Notes: generated by a model from the letters alone, not told the origin. A stretch of 64,000 bases of DNA from Paramecium pentaurelia (GCA_905183005.1 CAJJDO010000003.1:642659-706658); one strand, 5' to 3'. Shown: positions 21,980-34,659, numbered from the stretch's first letter. Translations and numbers: made by a program.

Positions 21980-23441
21980 ATGGAATAAGTATAAGCATAT
22001 AATGAAAATCTTCATTTACCTTATTAGTAGCTACCTACTAAAAAATAAACAAAGATTAAAATCTATTGTTAAGAATACGGTCACCGTGATTAAAAGGTGG
22101 AATATATAAACTTAACACGAGAAAATGATGTGGTAAAATCAAGATTACAATGTATTAAGTGTATAAATGGTCCTTATTCACATTTTCGATAGGATGTTGC
22201 TATCCTCAAGGAAGTAATAGAAAAAATATTATCTAATCTTTAGATTTTAAGTGACAGCCTCAACGTCTTAAAAAATACACAATTTTAGGGGAACCTTTGC
22301 CAAGAATTTTCTAATCTTTATCATTATTTAAATTTAGATGTTACTAAAGATGACATAGAATTTGTAATTTTATTTATTGATAATAGAAATTTGCAACATT
22401 AAAAAAAGAGATTGTATACCAAATTGAAGAATGTAAAAAAGAAGTTCTAAAATCTTATGATAATTATTATCAAATAAAGGAATAAATAGACATAAACCAT
22501 TTTCGAGAAGTAAAAAGAAATTTTATAATAGATTTTTAATTTTGAAGACTTAAAAAAAGAATTATATAAGTATGCTTAGAAAGGACCTAATCCCTCACCT
22601 AAGGATTAAAAGGAAATAAATGATTAACTTAATAAATATGTTGAAAAATTACATGCTAAAGAATAGGATAAATTATAAATTCAATTTGAGAAATTTAAAA
22701 AGAAGGTCAATGAATTTACTGAGAAAAAATGGTAAAAATTATCATAATTAAAGTTTTCATTATTATAAACTTGACTAAGGAATGGAGAGTATTTAAAAAA
22801 TAATCGAAGAAATGAAAACAACATTCTCTCCCAATTTATTTACTAAATCAGAATTGTCAAACGACAATATAACAGAAGTCTTAAAAAATATTAACACAAA
22901 AGTTTATTCGGAAACTTCAAATGTTGAAAAAATTACCCCAATCTATTCAAGCATTCATGAAGGGCTTAATTATAAGAAAATGTTATAGAAACTTAAAGAG
23001 GAAGTTAAATCAGACTAGTTATTTATTTTTAAATCCTCTAATTCTTAAACATTTGGAGCATATATAGCTTCAGATAATTCTTCAGGAAATCTTCGAACTA
23101 CTAATACACCTCTGCCTCAACCTATGAATCGAGCTACTCCACCAGTTAACTAAAAAAGTTTTTTGTTTTCTTTAAGTAAGAAAGAAATATACCCGATAAA
23201 ATTGGGTGTGACATCTTTAACTATAAATTGGCTCGCTAATGATAATGATCTTCTTTTAAATTTTGGAAATAACGATTTAAATATTTTATCAACATTTAAA
23301 TAGTGTAAATCCTAATTAAATAGCGGCTCTATTACAAGTAATTATAAAATAGGTAACTACGAGATGCATTTAGCAAATGCGCTAGAATTTGAAATAATTG
23401 CCTTATAGATATTTAAAATTCCCTAAGAGACATAAAAATGA
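21980..23441 (+). CDS. Zinc-finger, coiled-coil and TLDc-domain protein
   Basis: About 459 residues if introns 22364-22386 (23 nt), 22510-22531 (22 nt) and 22753-22789 (37 nt, GAG end) are removed. The N-terminus has a B-box-like metal motif (IYCQEYGHRD ... RLQCIKCINGPYSH), the centre is coiled coil, and the C-terminal half begins a TLDc domain (LKEEVKSDQLFIFKSSNSQT, FGAYIAS, SFLFSLSKKEIYPIKL), the fold linked to oxidative-stress protection and V-ATPase regulation. The third intron is the weak point. Without it there are two frames, 21980-22774 and 22782-23441, separated by a stop and 7 bp, which could mean a frameshift or two genes. The shared architecture favours one gene. Confidence 0.65.
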
Positions 23442-23738
23442 TGAGAATTATATAATTTAATTGTATAAAATAAAAAAAAATATATATATCAGTTGAACTT
23501 AATTCTCCTAGTATATTAATAACTAAACTAATAAAAATATTTGATTAACAATAAAAAAATAGACTTATTAACTTATTTTATATTATTTTCTAAGAAATCT
23601 ATAAGTAATTTTTTGTTGAATTCATAATTTTTCCATTTCAGTTCTCCCCGCCATATAATTTATGGATATACATATAAATTATAATATATTATAATGAATT
23701 TAACTGAAAACATTAAATATAAATAATTTAGTTAAACA

Positions 23739-24723
23739 ATGAATTAATTAGCAGGGAGCCAAAATATTTTGAATGAACAGTAGTAATTACATTTTGAATA
23801 ACATGAAGAAATGCATAAATAAAAACTACTTATCTAACCTTTATCACCATCTAATAAGGAAAATAGATAAGAACAATTTGGGTTGTAAAAGTAATAGTTT
23901 CTCTAAAAATCGAATTATGATATTTACAGGCAATTGAAAAATGTAAGATTCATCAATAAATTATAGGAATATAGTGAATTAAAAAATATAATCAATGTGA
24001 ACAAATAGTAAGTGAATTTTGGTCTCGTTTTACCTGGAAATATATGTGAAGATGATATTTAATTCTAAAACATCTCAAATGAAACAATTATTATTGGAAT
24101 TTAAGTTGTATGCAATAACACAGAATTTGATGATTTAGATGAATATGTCTACTCGGCTAGAAAGCTTAATGGATATGATTATAAAGATCGTTTTATGCTT
24201 GCTTGTCCTGCATAAAAACAATTTAATATGAAAGTAGCTTTGAAAGTTCCAAATATAAAAGATTAAAAAGGATTATTTGGAACAATTATAATAACTGCTA
24301 TAAATTCGAATCAATAAAAAATCTAAGGCTAAATTAACACTAATATACAAAGTTAGGTATTACTGCCTTTAATTGAATGTTCAAAAAGATTGATGAATAG
24401 TAATTTAAATAAATTCATTAATAGATTTTTATAAAGTGCCAATAATATAAATGGCCCTTAAATTAGGTAAGAAATTGGATTGCAAAATTTAATTTCGAAA
24501 CAATAGTCGAATTGGCTTACCTTTAGAATTAGAAATTTTAAATAAAAATAATTGTGAAATAATAGTTAATCCTTAATAACTTTCAGTTCAAAGCAATTCC
24601 TAATTTTTAGTTACAATGCAAGTAAAAAATTAACAAGTATAATTAATTAAAAATGTGCTCATAATTAAAGTTAAGAATTCAAATGTTCACTTTAGTTATC
24701 CATTCATTATCTAAGTATATTGA
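23739..24723 (+). CDS. Protein with Ig-like (MSP/ASH-type) domains
   Basis: 314 residues. An unusually long intron, 24467-24506 (40 nt), is needed to join the frames. After a Gln-rich N-terminus the chain shows beta-rich stretches in the style of MSP/ASH domains: QVNFGLVLPGNICEDDIQFQ, then NISNETIIIGIQVVC, and later LPLELEILNKNNCEIIVNPQ with SVQSNSQFLVTMQVKN. ASH-type domains are common in ciliary and centrosomal proteins. Family membership is inferred from pattern only. If the 40-nt intron is not real, the protein ends early after WLTFRIRNFKQKQL. Confidence 0.6.
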
Positions 24724-24939
24724 TAACTAAATTCTATTATAATAATTTTCAATATTTATTTTAAATTATAAAATATAAAAGCACAAAAGCTTAAAAATAT
24801 TCAAACTAAAAGCAGTTTATTTGAAATAATATTAATAAAATATATATATAAAAGAAATTTTAAGTTCTTAAAATAAATTTTTTGAAATTATAGATTTATG
24901 TAATAAGTACACAATATCTTATCATAATCAACATCAAAA

Positions 24940-25230
24940 ATGAAAAATAATCACCTTATTCTATTTTTTACAGCTATTTTCGCTATTAGTAATTAAGTTG
25001 GGAGATTATTTTATATATTTACTTTTTACTAATGAATTAATTAATTAAATCATTTCGATAATAATTATGAAGAATTTTATAAAAAACCCACTATTCCTTG
25101 AATTTCTCAAGATCAATGCGAATGTAGGACGGTTGGAAAAGAAATCAAAAATTTTTAGATATTTGAAAAATTGTTTTTATGATATAGGTGATTGTTAGTT
25201 CCTAACGAAAAAAATAATTCTCTTCTAAAT
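24940..25230 (+). pseudogene. Possible remnant of a secreted protein gene
   Basis: A good signal peptide start (MKNNHLILFFTAIFAISNQ) is followed by an early TGA. Downstream in other frames are NHFDNNYEEFYKKPTIP and ISQDQCECRTVGKEIKNF, again interrupted by TGA. No choice of tiny introns that I tried restores a continuous frame. Flanking DNA (24724-24939 and 25231-25684) shows no coding signal. Confidence 0.3.
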
Positions 25231-25684
25231 GCATAAATTTCTTAGAGCAAATCAACATAAATTATTCCAATTCCAAATAGACATATAATTTGATTATATT
25301 ATGATGAAAGAGTTAAAGATAATATATTTATAAATTCATAACTATTATTTTTGATTATTTATTATTAATAAATCATTTTTCTATTAAATGTAAAATAAAA
25401 ATTAAGAAAAAGCTGCTTGAATTACTTCTATTGTCAAAGTTATGGTTAATTTTTACAAAAAAAATTTTTTTTACTATGATAAGGATTGATCAATTAATAT
25501 ACTTAATTTTTGGGATATCTTAAATCATATCATATTTGTACTATCATATTAGTTTCAAAATATAAATAATTTTATTTTTATTAAGTTCATTTTGAAATAT
25601 TTTCCATCATTATAAAGCTAATTGGAAATATCTAAATTAATAGAAAATAAAATAAGATAAAATTTTTTTGTTCTATAAGATAAG

Positions 25685-28600
25685 ATGAGTTCAGAAATGA
25701 AGTCTGATGAAGATTAAGTAGCGAAAACTAAAGAAAACTAAAATAGAGATTGGAAAGAACAAATAAAAAACAAGGGATATTAATATATTGAAACATATCA
25801 TTTTGTGTCAAAAGGCAAAAATTTTAATTAAAGAAACTATGGAGTGACAGTCGATTATAGGTTTTTAAGGGTCATTCAATAACTTGATTTTTTGGAGAGC
25901 CAATAAATACAATTTTATATGAATATATTCAAGGATGTCTATAAAGATGTGAAAGTAAAATTTACTTGCATTTTTAGTTAGCAGCAGGCTTTTGCCATTT
26001 TTTTGCTGAATTTTGGACACAATCAACGGAAAGTTTGTCATTCAATATTAATCCCAATTTTTCTGGAAATACTTAAATATCCAACTTTAATTAATATCAG
26101 GTAAATAGAAATTAAGATTATTATTAAATATAAAATTAGGTCTTTTATTCTAAATAAAATGATATGAATGAAAATAAGAATAAACATGATGAAAGTCGTG
26201 AAATTAAATAATAAAAATAAAATTTAAATAATAATCAAGAAACTAATGGAAATAATAATTCTTCAATCATTAAAGGCTCCGATTCATAATAAATTGATGA
26301 AAATAAGAAATAAACTGATGAAAACAAACATTCTTCAAATATTTAAGGCACCGATTCATAATAAATTGATGAAATTAAGAAATAAACTGATGAAAACAAA
26401 CATTCTTCAAATATTTAAGGCACCAATTCATAATAAATTGATGAAAATAAGAAATAAACTGATGAAAACAAACATTCTTCAAATATTTAAGGCACCGATT
26501 CATAATAAATTGATGAAATTAAGAAATAAACTGATGAAAACAAACATTCTTCAAATATTTAAGGCACCAATTCATAATAAATTGATGAAAATAAGAAATA
26601 AACTGATGAAAACAAACATTCTTCAAATATTTAAGGCACCGATTCATAATAAATTGATGAAATTAAGAAATAAACTGATGAAAACAAACATTCTTCAAAT
26701 ATTTAAGGCACCAATTCATAATAAATTGATGAAAATAAGAAATAAACTGATGAAAACAAACATTCTTCAAATATTTAAGGCACCGATTCATAATAAATTG
26801 ATGAAATTAAGAAATAAACTGATGAAAACAAACATTCTTCAAATATTTAAGGCACCAATTCATAATAAATTGATGAAAATAAGAAATAAACTGATGAAAA
26901 CAAACATTCTTCAAATATTTAAGGCACCGATTCATAATAAATTGATGAAATTAAGAAATAAACTGATGAAAACAAACATTCTTCAAATATTTAAGGCACC
27001 AATTCATAATAAATTGATGAAAATAAGAAATAAACTGATGAAAACAAACATTCTTCAAATATTTAAGGCACCGATTCATAATAAATTGATGAAATTAAGA
27101 AATAAACTGATGAAAACAAACATTCTTCAAATATTTAAGGCACCAATTCATAATAAATTGATGAAAATAAGAAATAAACTGATGAAAACAAACATTCTTC
27201 AAATATTTAAGGCACCGATTCATAATAAATTGATGAAATTAAGAAATAAACTGATGAAAACAAACATTCTTCAAATATTTAAGGCACCAATTCATAATAA
27301 ATTGATGAAAATAAGAAATAAACTGATGAAAACAAACATTCTTCAAATATTTAAGGCACCGATTCATAATAAATTGATGAAATTAAGAAATAAACTGATG
27401 AAAACAAACATTCTTCAAATATTTAAGGCACCAATTCATAATAAATTGATGAAAATAAGAAATAAACTGATGAAAACAAACATTCTTCAAATATTTAAGG
27501 CACCGATTCATAATAAATTGATGAAATTAAGAAATAAACTGATGAAAACAAACATTCTTCAAATATTTAAGGCACCAATTCATAATAAATTGATGAAAAT
27601 AAGAAATAAACTGATGAAAACAAACATTCTTCAAATATTTAAGGCACCGATTCATAATAAATTGATGAAATTAAGAAATAAACTGATGAAAACAAACATT
27701 CTTCAAATATTTAAGGCACCGATTCATAATAAATTGATGAAAATAAGAAATAAACTGATGAAAACAAACATTCTTCAAATATTTAAGGCACCGATTCATA
27801 ATAAATTGATGAAATTAAGAAATAAACTGATGAAAACTAACATTCTTCAAATATTTAAGGCTCCGATTCATAATAAATTGATGAAAATAAGAAATAAACT
27901 GATGAAAACAAACATTCTTCAAATATTTAAGGCACCGATTCATAATAAATTGATGAAATTAAGAAATAAACTGATGAAAACAAACATTCTTCAAATATTT
28001 AAGGCACCAATTCATAATAGAATGATGAAATCAAGAAATAAATTGATGAAAACCAGCATTCTTCAATCATTAAAGGTACAGATTCATAATATAATGATGA
28101 TATTAAAGAACAAACTAATTTTAATTAAGCATCTTAAAAATTATAAATCCACGATTCAAAATACAATGATGTTAACAAATATCAAAATTTTAATTAACAA
28201 CACATGCAATAAGCTTAATAATAACAGATTTAACAAACATTTGTATAACCTTAAAATCAAATTAATGCATAACCTCCATAAAAAACATTTACATTTAAAA
28301 TAATTAATATGAGTATTGAAGAACCTGTAAAAAAATAAAAATTTTAGATTAACAAATTACCTGACTTACTACATTAAGTAGCCTAAATGAATGGATTATC
28401 CTCTAAAGATGATTTAAAAAATTAAGATTTTTTATATTTTCCTATTAATCTAAGTCAAGCACATTGGATAAGTGTTGTTGTTAATTTGAGAGACAAAATA
28501 ATTTATTATTTCGACTCTTACTATGAATAGGTCGAAGAAGATGTGAGAGAAGGCATATATATAATTTTAAAAAGCTTAGATTTTAACAGCAACATTTTTA

Positions 28601-28834
28601 GATTTGAGACTAAATGGAATAAATAATATAATGGGTAAAAATTTATATTATATTAGATATGATTGCGGTATCTTTATCTTATTATCATTATTACACACTT
28701 TTTAAGGAGATTTAAAATATTCTTACAATTAAGCAAGGGCATCTGAGTTTAGAAATCGAATCTTATATGATTTGGCTATGGTTGCTTCTTAGGTAAATTT
28801 ATCAAAAGAATTATTTGAATCTATATTAAAATGA
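25685..28834 (+). CDS. Ulp1/SENP-type cysteine protease (C48) with a large tandem-repeat domain
   Basis: 1,034 residues, introns 25955-25977 (23 nt) and 28635-28656 (22 nt), frame exact. N-terminal domain, residues 1-150 (RNYGVTVDYRFLRVIQQLDF, LAAGFCHFFAEFW); a Gln/Asn-rich linker; residues about 190-790 of 24-residue repeats (unit IDENKKQTDENKHSSNIQGT plus DSQQ); a second Q-rich linker; then the protease domain. Catalytic residues are recognisable: His of SQAHWISVVV (about 919), Asp of YYFDSYYEQ (about 936), the oxyanion-hole Gln in WNKQYNGYDCGIFIL and its Cys (about 979). Such enzymes remove or mature SUMO-like modifiers. The repeat region is hydrophilic and probably disordered. The long standard-code frame here (LMKIRNK...) is in the wrong frame. 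Confidence 0.85.
26254..28085. repeat. 72-bp tandem repeat array, about 24 units, dimeric 144-bp higher order
   Basis: Units of 72 bp lie head to tail with very few differences. Consecutive units alternate at two positions (DEN/DEI codons and TDS/TNS codons), giving a 144-bp higher-order unit repeated about 12 times. The outermost units diverge (for example near 26276 and 28003-28085). The alternation breaks near 27720-27880, where TDS occurs in consecutive units. Confidence 0.95.
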
Positions 28835-31089
28835 AAGATCCAATTTTTTAAATTAAAGTAATATTTATGAAAAATTTTAATATGAAAATTTTTGTTAATT
28901 CGTATTGAAACGGATTTTAATCTTTATAAAATAAAGATCAAAAGATTTGTTTTAAACGCTCTTAAATAATGAAAGTAAAATTTATTTTTTTCAAATAAAT
29001 TTAGTTGATCACTTTTTTATCAATTAGTAAATGATACAATTTAAAATAATAATAGGAAAATTTTAATTTAAATGAAATTATATATGTCTATTATTTTTTA
29101 TGGCTATTTTTATTTTCTCATGCCAAAATATTTTACTTTATAAACATCTAAAATATTATAGGTATTACAAAAAGTCTTGAAGTTATCAGGGATGTCATTT
29201 TCGACCAAGAAAATTAAAAATACCATTTAATAAAGGCATGTATCGCTATATTCATCTCTTTTTTTATCTGCATATCACCTCAATAATATTGATGAATATT
29301 ATCTATATACTAATTGGAAAGAATTATTTAAAAGGGCCTGTAGAAGTAATAAAAAATTTTTGCAAAAGAAAATAAATATGAGCCTAAACTAAAAGAATTT
29401 GTAAATCTAATTTTAATATTCCTATTTGCTAGCACAAAGCTTTTTTAGTGATCTGGTTGCATTATAAAATGAAATGTTTAGATCAAAATAGTTTAGAGAG
29501 AGATCAGACAGGAATAAAAAAGTAATAGTTGTAAGTATAACAGATTTATTTTTATTTGATAAAGTAGCATTTATGAAAACATTCTCCTAAAATGGATTTC
29601 AAAAACAGCCTAAGAGATTTGAGAATCCAAAGATCTGCCTTTTGAATCAAGGATTGAAATTGAAGAGTCAAAAGAGAATGATAAAAGAAGAATTGATAAA
29701 CCTCAAGAGTATTACTAGAATGTCTATAATATGTATTAATTTTTTTTAATTATTCTTAGAGGAGAATGAATTGTGTTATCCAAGTTAAAAAGTCGATTGA
29801 GAATATGAAAACATTTCTAAATTAATTAGCAAGACAATTAACGATGCAGGTTAAAATACTGTTAATATGAAATTGAGAGATCATTCATGAAATTGTTTTA
29901 TTTCAGAAATTTTAAATTAGTTGCTGATAGATATCATTAATTAAGATCAGCAATAAGAGCCATTAAATTAGAAATTTCTTATTAAATATCAGTAATAGAA
30001 AGTATATAATATATTGGTAATTTTTTTATAAAGCAGTCATTCAAATAACCCTATCTAAATATATTGATTTAAATTGAACTGAATTTATGAATAAAATGAG
30101 ATAAAATCATGTAAAAATGTGGCGATAAAAGGAGGTTGATATTTATGATACATTTGGGTTTTGTGATAATGTTTGATTATTTGCAAAAAATTTTATTCAT
30201 AAAAAAAAACTATGTGTTCAGCAGCTGAAGTCTTTGAATTTTAAATTAGGCTACCTGCAAAATTTAATTTATAGATGAACAGTTAAGAATTTTAAATCTG
30301 ATTAAAGTCTGAAAAGGACAACCAGGAAACCATAATTGGAGGATGGGAATATGAGTGTCGTAGTATATGAAGAATCTTAAATCGAGTATTATTATAAAAA
30401 ATTTAATAATTTTTTCAAAATTAGTAAAAATTGTATGCCAGCCTTCCAAATCAATTATTATTTAAAATGCTTTTGTAAAATTATTATGGTTTAATGTTAA
30501 TTGTTTTGAATAAAATTTACCATAGTTGTTTAATGGTATTGTCTATGAATAATTCATGCATTGATTAGTTTTGTAAGAGTTATTATTTTTACTTGCTTGA
30601 TATGTAGTGAAAATTAAGTCACAATAAGCGGTATATTTAATTATTTTACGGCTAAAAAAGAAATTTTTTGTATAGATTTTATCATACATGAAATTCATTC
30701 TTTGGATTATTTAAGATGACATATCTCTACCATAAAATAAAAAAATTATGGGCCAGATTTTTTGATAATTTATGGAAAAAAATTATTTTTATAGAACTCA
30801 GTCATCCATTACTAATAATTACTTAAACTAAATTTCTAATATTCTTTCTGTGCTATGCATAATAAAAGAGTCTTTTATATAATATTCCTAAAATTAATAA
30901 GGAAATTTTTTGGATATTTAATTGTTGAAAGGTTTACGTTAAAATTGTACTTACATTTTACAATAAATATTCAAATACAAAATGAAACTTAAATAATATT
31001 ATATGATAGTGAATATTCAGAAAAATATTATAAATTATTTGATTTATAATATTTTAACAGATTATTATAATTTTTAACGTATAATTAAA
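28835..31089. other. 2.25-kb sparse region with eroded coding remnants
   Basis: No gene closes here. On the + strand at about 29440-29720 a stretch reads coherently in the ciliate code (SFFSDLVALQNEMFRSKQF, RERSDRNKKVIVVSITDLFL, FDKVAFMKTF), which recalls the start of a myosin-tail TH1 or PH-like domain. It is bounded by stops and frame changes. A second coherent piece, about 30280-30470 (LKRTTRKPQLEDGNMSVVVY, EESQIEYYYKKFNNFFKI), has no start. I interpret these as one or two decayed genes or badly predicted exons. A single unusual intron could rescue part of the first. Confidence 0.35.
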
Positions 31090-32123
31090 ATGATTCAAGA
31101 ACAGTATAGGATCTTTGGTAAAGAATTAGCCAATTCTTCAGGTGAATTTTAAAAGGAAAACATTGATAGAAATAAACCAAAGCATTTAACAGTACAACCA
31201 AGATATTTAAAACTTAATTTATGGTGTGGAGAAAAGGAAAATTAGATGGAAGAAGAGCCTAATATTAATTAATTATGCCAATTTGATTAATAAATTATAA
31301 AGGATCCATAATTTACGCCATTATACAATTAAGAAATTTTTTAATATTTATTAAGTTAAGAATAGAAATACTTAGTTAGTAATAATTATATGAATGAACA
31401 ACAATAACCAGACTTAAATGCAAGAATGAGATCTATTTTAGTTGATTGGTTAGTAGACGTTCACCTTAAATTTAAATTAAGGGATGAAACCCTATATGTT
31501 ACATCATATTTAATTGATAGATTTTTGAATATTTAAAAAACAACTAGATAGCAATTATAATTAGTAGGAGTAGCTTCATTATTTATAGCTTGTAAATATG
31601 AAGAAATTTACCCACCAGAATTAAAAGACTTTGTTTATATTACTGATAATGCATATACAAAATATGATGTTTTAGATATGGAAGGTTAAATTTTATAAGC
31701 TCTTGATTTTTCAATTACACAACCATCAAGCTATTGTTTTTTATAAAGATTTGGAAGAATTGCTGGATTAGATACAAAAAATTTATTTTTAGCCCAATAT
31801 TTATTGGAACTTTCAATAGTTGACATCAAATTTATGAATTATAAGCCATCTTTCTTAACCTCTGCTGCTATATATCTAGTACATAAAATAAGGTATCAAA
31901 TCTATATTTTCATAGAAAGACTCCTTAATCTTGGAATGAAGAGATGTAAAGTACAACAGGATACAATGAATAGGAACTAAGATTTTGTGCAAAGGAAATG
32001 TGTTTGATTCTTTAATCTTCAGACAAATCAAATCTTCAAGCAGTTAGAAAGAAATTTGCTTAACAAAAATATCTAGAAGTATCAAGAATTAGAGTTGAAA
32101 GACAAACAAAATCATAAAAATGA
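31090..32123 (+). CDS. B-type (mitotic) cyclin
   Basis: 336 residues, intron 31893-31915 (23 nt). The cyclin box is clear: LNARMRSILVDWLVDVHLKF contains the MRxILVDWLVEV signature, followed by TLYVTSYLIDRFLNIQKTTR, LQLVGVASLFIACKYEEIYP and PELKDFVYITDNAYTKYDVL. The second cyclin fold follows (DFSITQPSSYCFLQRFGRIA, FLTSAAIYLVHKIRKTPQSW). It activates a cyclin-dependent kinase for mitosis or meiosis. The N-terminus is only about 110 residues long and I see no convincing RxxL destruction box in it, so turnover may be controlled differently. Confidence 0.95.
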
Positions 32124-32231
32124 AATTTCAATTCCTTTCTAGTTATATTTTTAAAAATTAATTGAAGAATAATATTAATAAAATTCTATCATGAAATCAT
32201 ACAAGAATAATAAGTAAAATAATGAATATAT

Positions 32232-33441
32232 TCATTCATATTGTGAAGTCAGTTGATGAGATATGTTAGTTCTAGCAGCTTATGGATTAGCACTTTTTGT
32301 TCTAAGTCTACAAGCATCAAATGATCTTCTTGAAGCTAATGTTATGATTCTATCTTTGTTAAATCTTTCATTAATGTCTTAAACACAATGTTTATTTATA
32401 TTAACCCATTTATTCTCATTTGCTTATTTTTGCAAAAGATGAGTTGCTTATTCACTTGCTACTTTTTACATAAATGCTGATATCTGACATGATTATCTTT
32501 TTTTTAAGACTTTTAATTTCCTTTTCACTTAAGTTTTTAACTATATAACAATTAAGTTTGTATTACAATCATTTCTTATTATTTCTTTTCAAGGTATTCA
32601 AGTAAATCTGCTTCTTCTTTCACTTTTTCTGCTTATGAAAATTCCTTTAATTTTAAAAGTTATTTTTATTTAGATCTCATATCTAGAACTTTTTTTGAAA
32701 CCTTAAAAACTTTTGGTTAAAGCTCTTCTTAAAATTATTTGCTCATCTCTTAAATAGTTTTTTTTTGTTGTTCCTTATATTATATATATATTTTTTACTA
32801 AAAGCATATTAAATTTATAAAATCTACTATTCTAGAAATCTATTACAAACTCATTCCATTTTTTTTATTAATGATATTAATGTTCAAATGCTGTTTTTTA
32901 AATCAGAGTTTCCTAATATTTTTGTAATTAGTTAATATAGTTTTTCCAGCGTTTTTGTTGTTTTACTTTAATTTCCTATATTCTGTTTTCTATTCTATGC
33001 ATTTCCTTTACATCTCCATTCTTACAACAGATTTTATAATAATCTTTGAGCATTGTAATTAAATTATTTATGTAAGGATTATTTAAATAGTCGATTCTTC
33101 TTCTATCTCTTTAATTAACTTCTATTTAAGCTATCAGCATTTCACTTTACATTTAATTTAAACTTTATTCTTGCTATTGTTACATTACAGATTATCTTAA
33201 TTCTTCATAATAATCTATTTCTGTTATGATCATAATAATATCTTCAATTGAAAACTCCTTACAACCTTTGAGCAAAAGATTATCGAAGTAAATCTAGTCT
33301 AAAAGTAATTGAAAATTCTTTACATTCTTTATTGCATTCATAAATATTATTTAAAATTTTATCTACCTGCTCTAGCGATATAAATCCAACTTATTATTCA
33401 TCTTATTAATTGAAGAGCCTCAAAAGTGTTCCTAATCTCAT
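32232..33441 (-). CDS. EF-hand-like and coiled-coil protein
   Basis: 377 residues, introns 33299-33323 (25 nt), 32774-32798 (25 nt, AAG end) and 32541-32566 (26 nt), frame exact. The N-terminal 75 residues look like a degenerate EF-hand pair (LFNQQDEQQVGFISLEQVDK, LLLKGCKEFSIEDIIMII). The remainder is a long charged coiled coil (RIENRIQEIKVKQQKRWKN, KVKEEADLLEYLEKKQQEMI) ending in a basic region (ITLASRRSFDACRLRTKSAN). The architecture suits a cytoskeletal or ciliary scaffold. Canonical calcium ligands are incomplete, so calcium binding is doubtful. Confidence 0.75.
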
Positions 33442-34659
33442 ATTATTAATTATTTAATGTATAAATTAGAAAATCAATAACATCATTTTTCAATTTCTAA
33501 TAAAATTTCATAAACTATTCATAACTGCTAAATTTTATCCTTTCCTAAACCTTTATATAATTGCTTATACTGTGAGTACAGAATAGCAAATTAGATTAAA
33601 GCAAATAAATAATTTCATTAAACTTTTAGAAAATAAACTTTATACAAATTCAAACAAGTAATATTAATTAATTAAAATAAGCTTAGTAAAACAGCCTTAA
33701 CTTGCACATCTAAATTATTGTAATAAATTAGAGAAAATTAAAAATACTTCAAATTTAATGATAAAAAAGTAAAATAAATTTTATTTGGATTGATTTGTAT
33801 CAAAGAATATATAGAGTAACTATAATTTTATGAACTAATTGGTTTGGCATACCTTTCTGTCCTTCTATAAAGTTAGGATTGTTTACAAAAAACTTAAGAA
33901 TAAAGAGCTTAAAATTATCTAAAAAGAGTTAAGACTTTATTAGCCAAAAAAAGTTGAATAAAAAAATATTATGTCACTTAGCTTACTTGTTTACAATAAA
34001 GCAAACTGAGAAAAATAACAAAAAGCATTAAATTATATAAAAAATTAGAAATATTATTTTTTTTATCTTAATACTCTTTCATTCATCTGTTATTTAATAG
34101 GCCTATATTGGTTATTGTATAATCTTATCAAATTTTTTTCAAATCCTCTTAATATTAGAGCATTCTAAAAATATCTACTTGAACTATTAACATCTCTTTT
34201 CTATTAGTTTTATCACACATTTTTAATCAAAATCTTTTAGTATTATGTTAGAAAGAACTATTACTAATCCTTGAGAAGTTTGTTATAGTTCTGCTTATTT
34301 TACTCAATTAATAGGGTTTTTATTAGAAATATTAAAGTAAACCTTAATTTGTCCATTTATTTTGAACATCATTTTGATATAATTGAAATGAGAAAAATGA
34401 ATTCTTCAGCAGCAGAATAATAAATTTATGATAATAAAATTTTTTTGGATGGATATTAAAAAATTAGCTGATCTATTACATGATTTTTTATAACATACAA
34501 TTTTTTTAACTAAAAATTTACATATTCTCTTAGTACGTTAGACAAAATAAATAAGATAAATGTTTATTTATATTTGATGATCAATATTTATATCATTTTT
34601 TTATTAATAATTTAAGTATTGATTGATTAGTGTGTAAGATAACAAATTAAATAATAAAA
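33442..34659. other. 1.2-kb spacer with one coding-like remnant
   Basis: Mostly without coding signal. On the minus strand, around 34080-34400, the ciliate code gives MMFKINGQIKVYFNISNKNP, a TGA, and then a coherent stretch (AELQQTSQGLVIVLSNIIL, KDFDQKCVIKLIEKRCQQF) before another TGA. I could not find introns joining these, so it may be a decayed small gene. Confidence 0.3.

Noticed and set aside
26254..28085. CRISPR-like array
   Set aside because: Repeats abut without spacers, are protein-coding and lie in a eukaryotic gene with introns.
26246..28303. 685-codon standard-code frame full of LMKIRNK-type repeats
   Set aside because: Out of frame with the protease. In the ciliate code the neighbouring frame runs through the array into both flanking domains and closes exactly.
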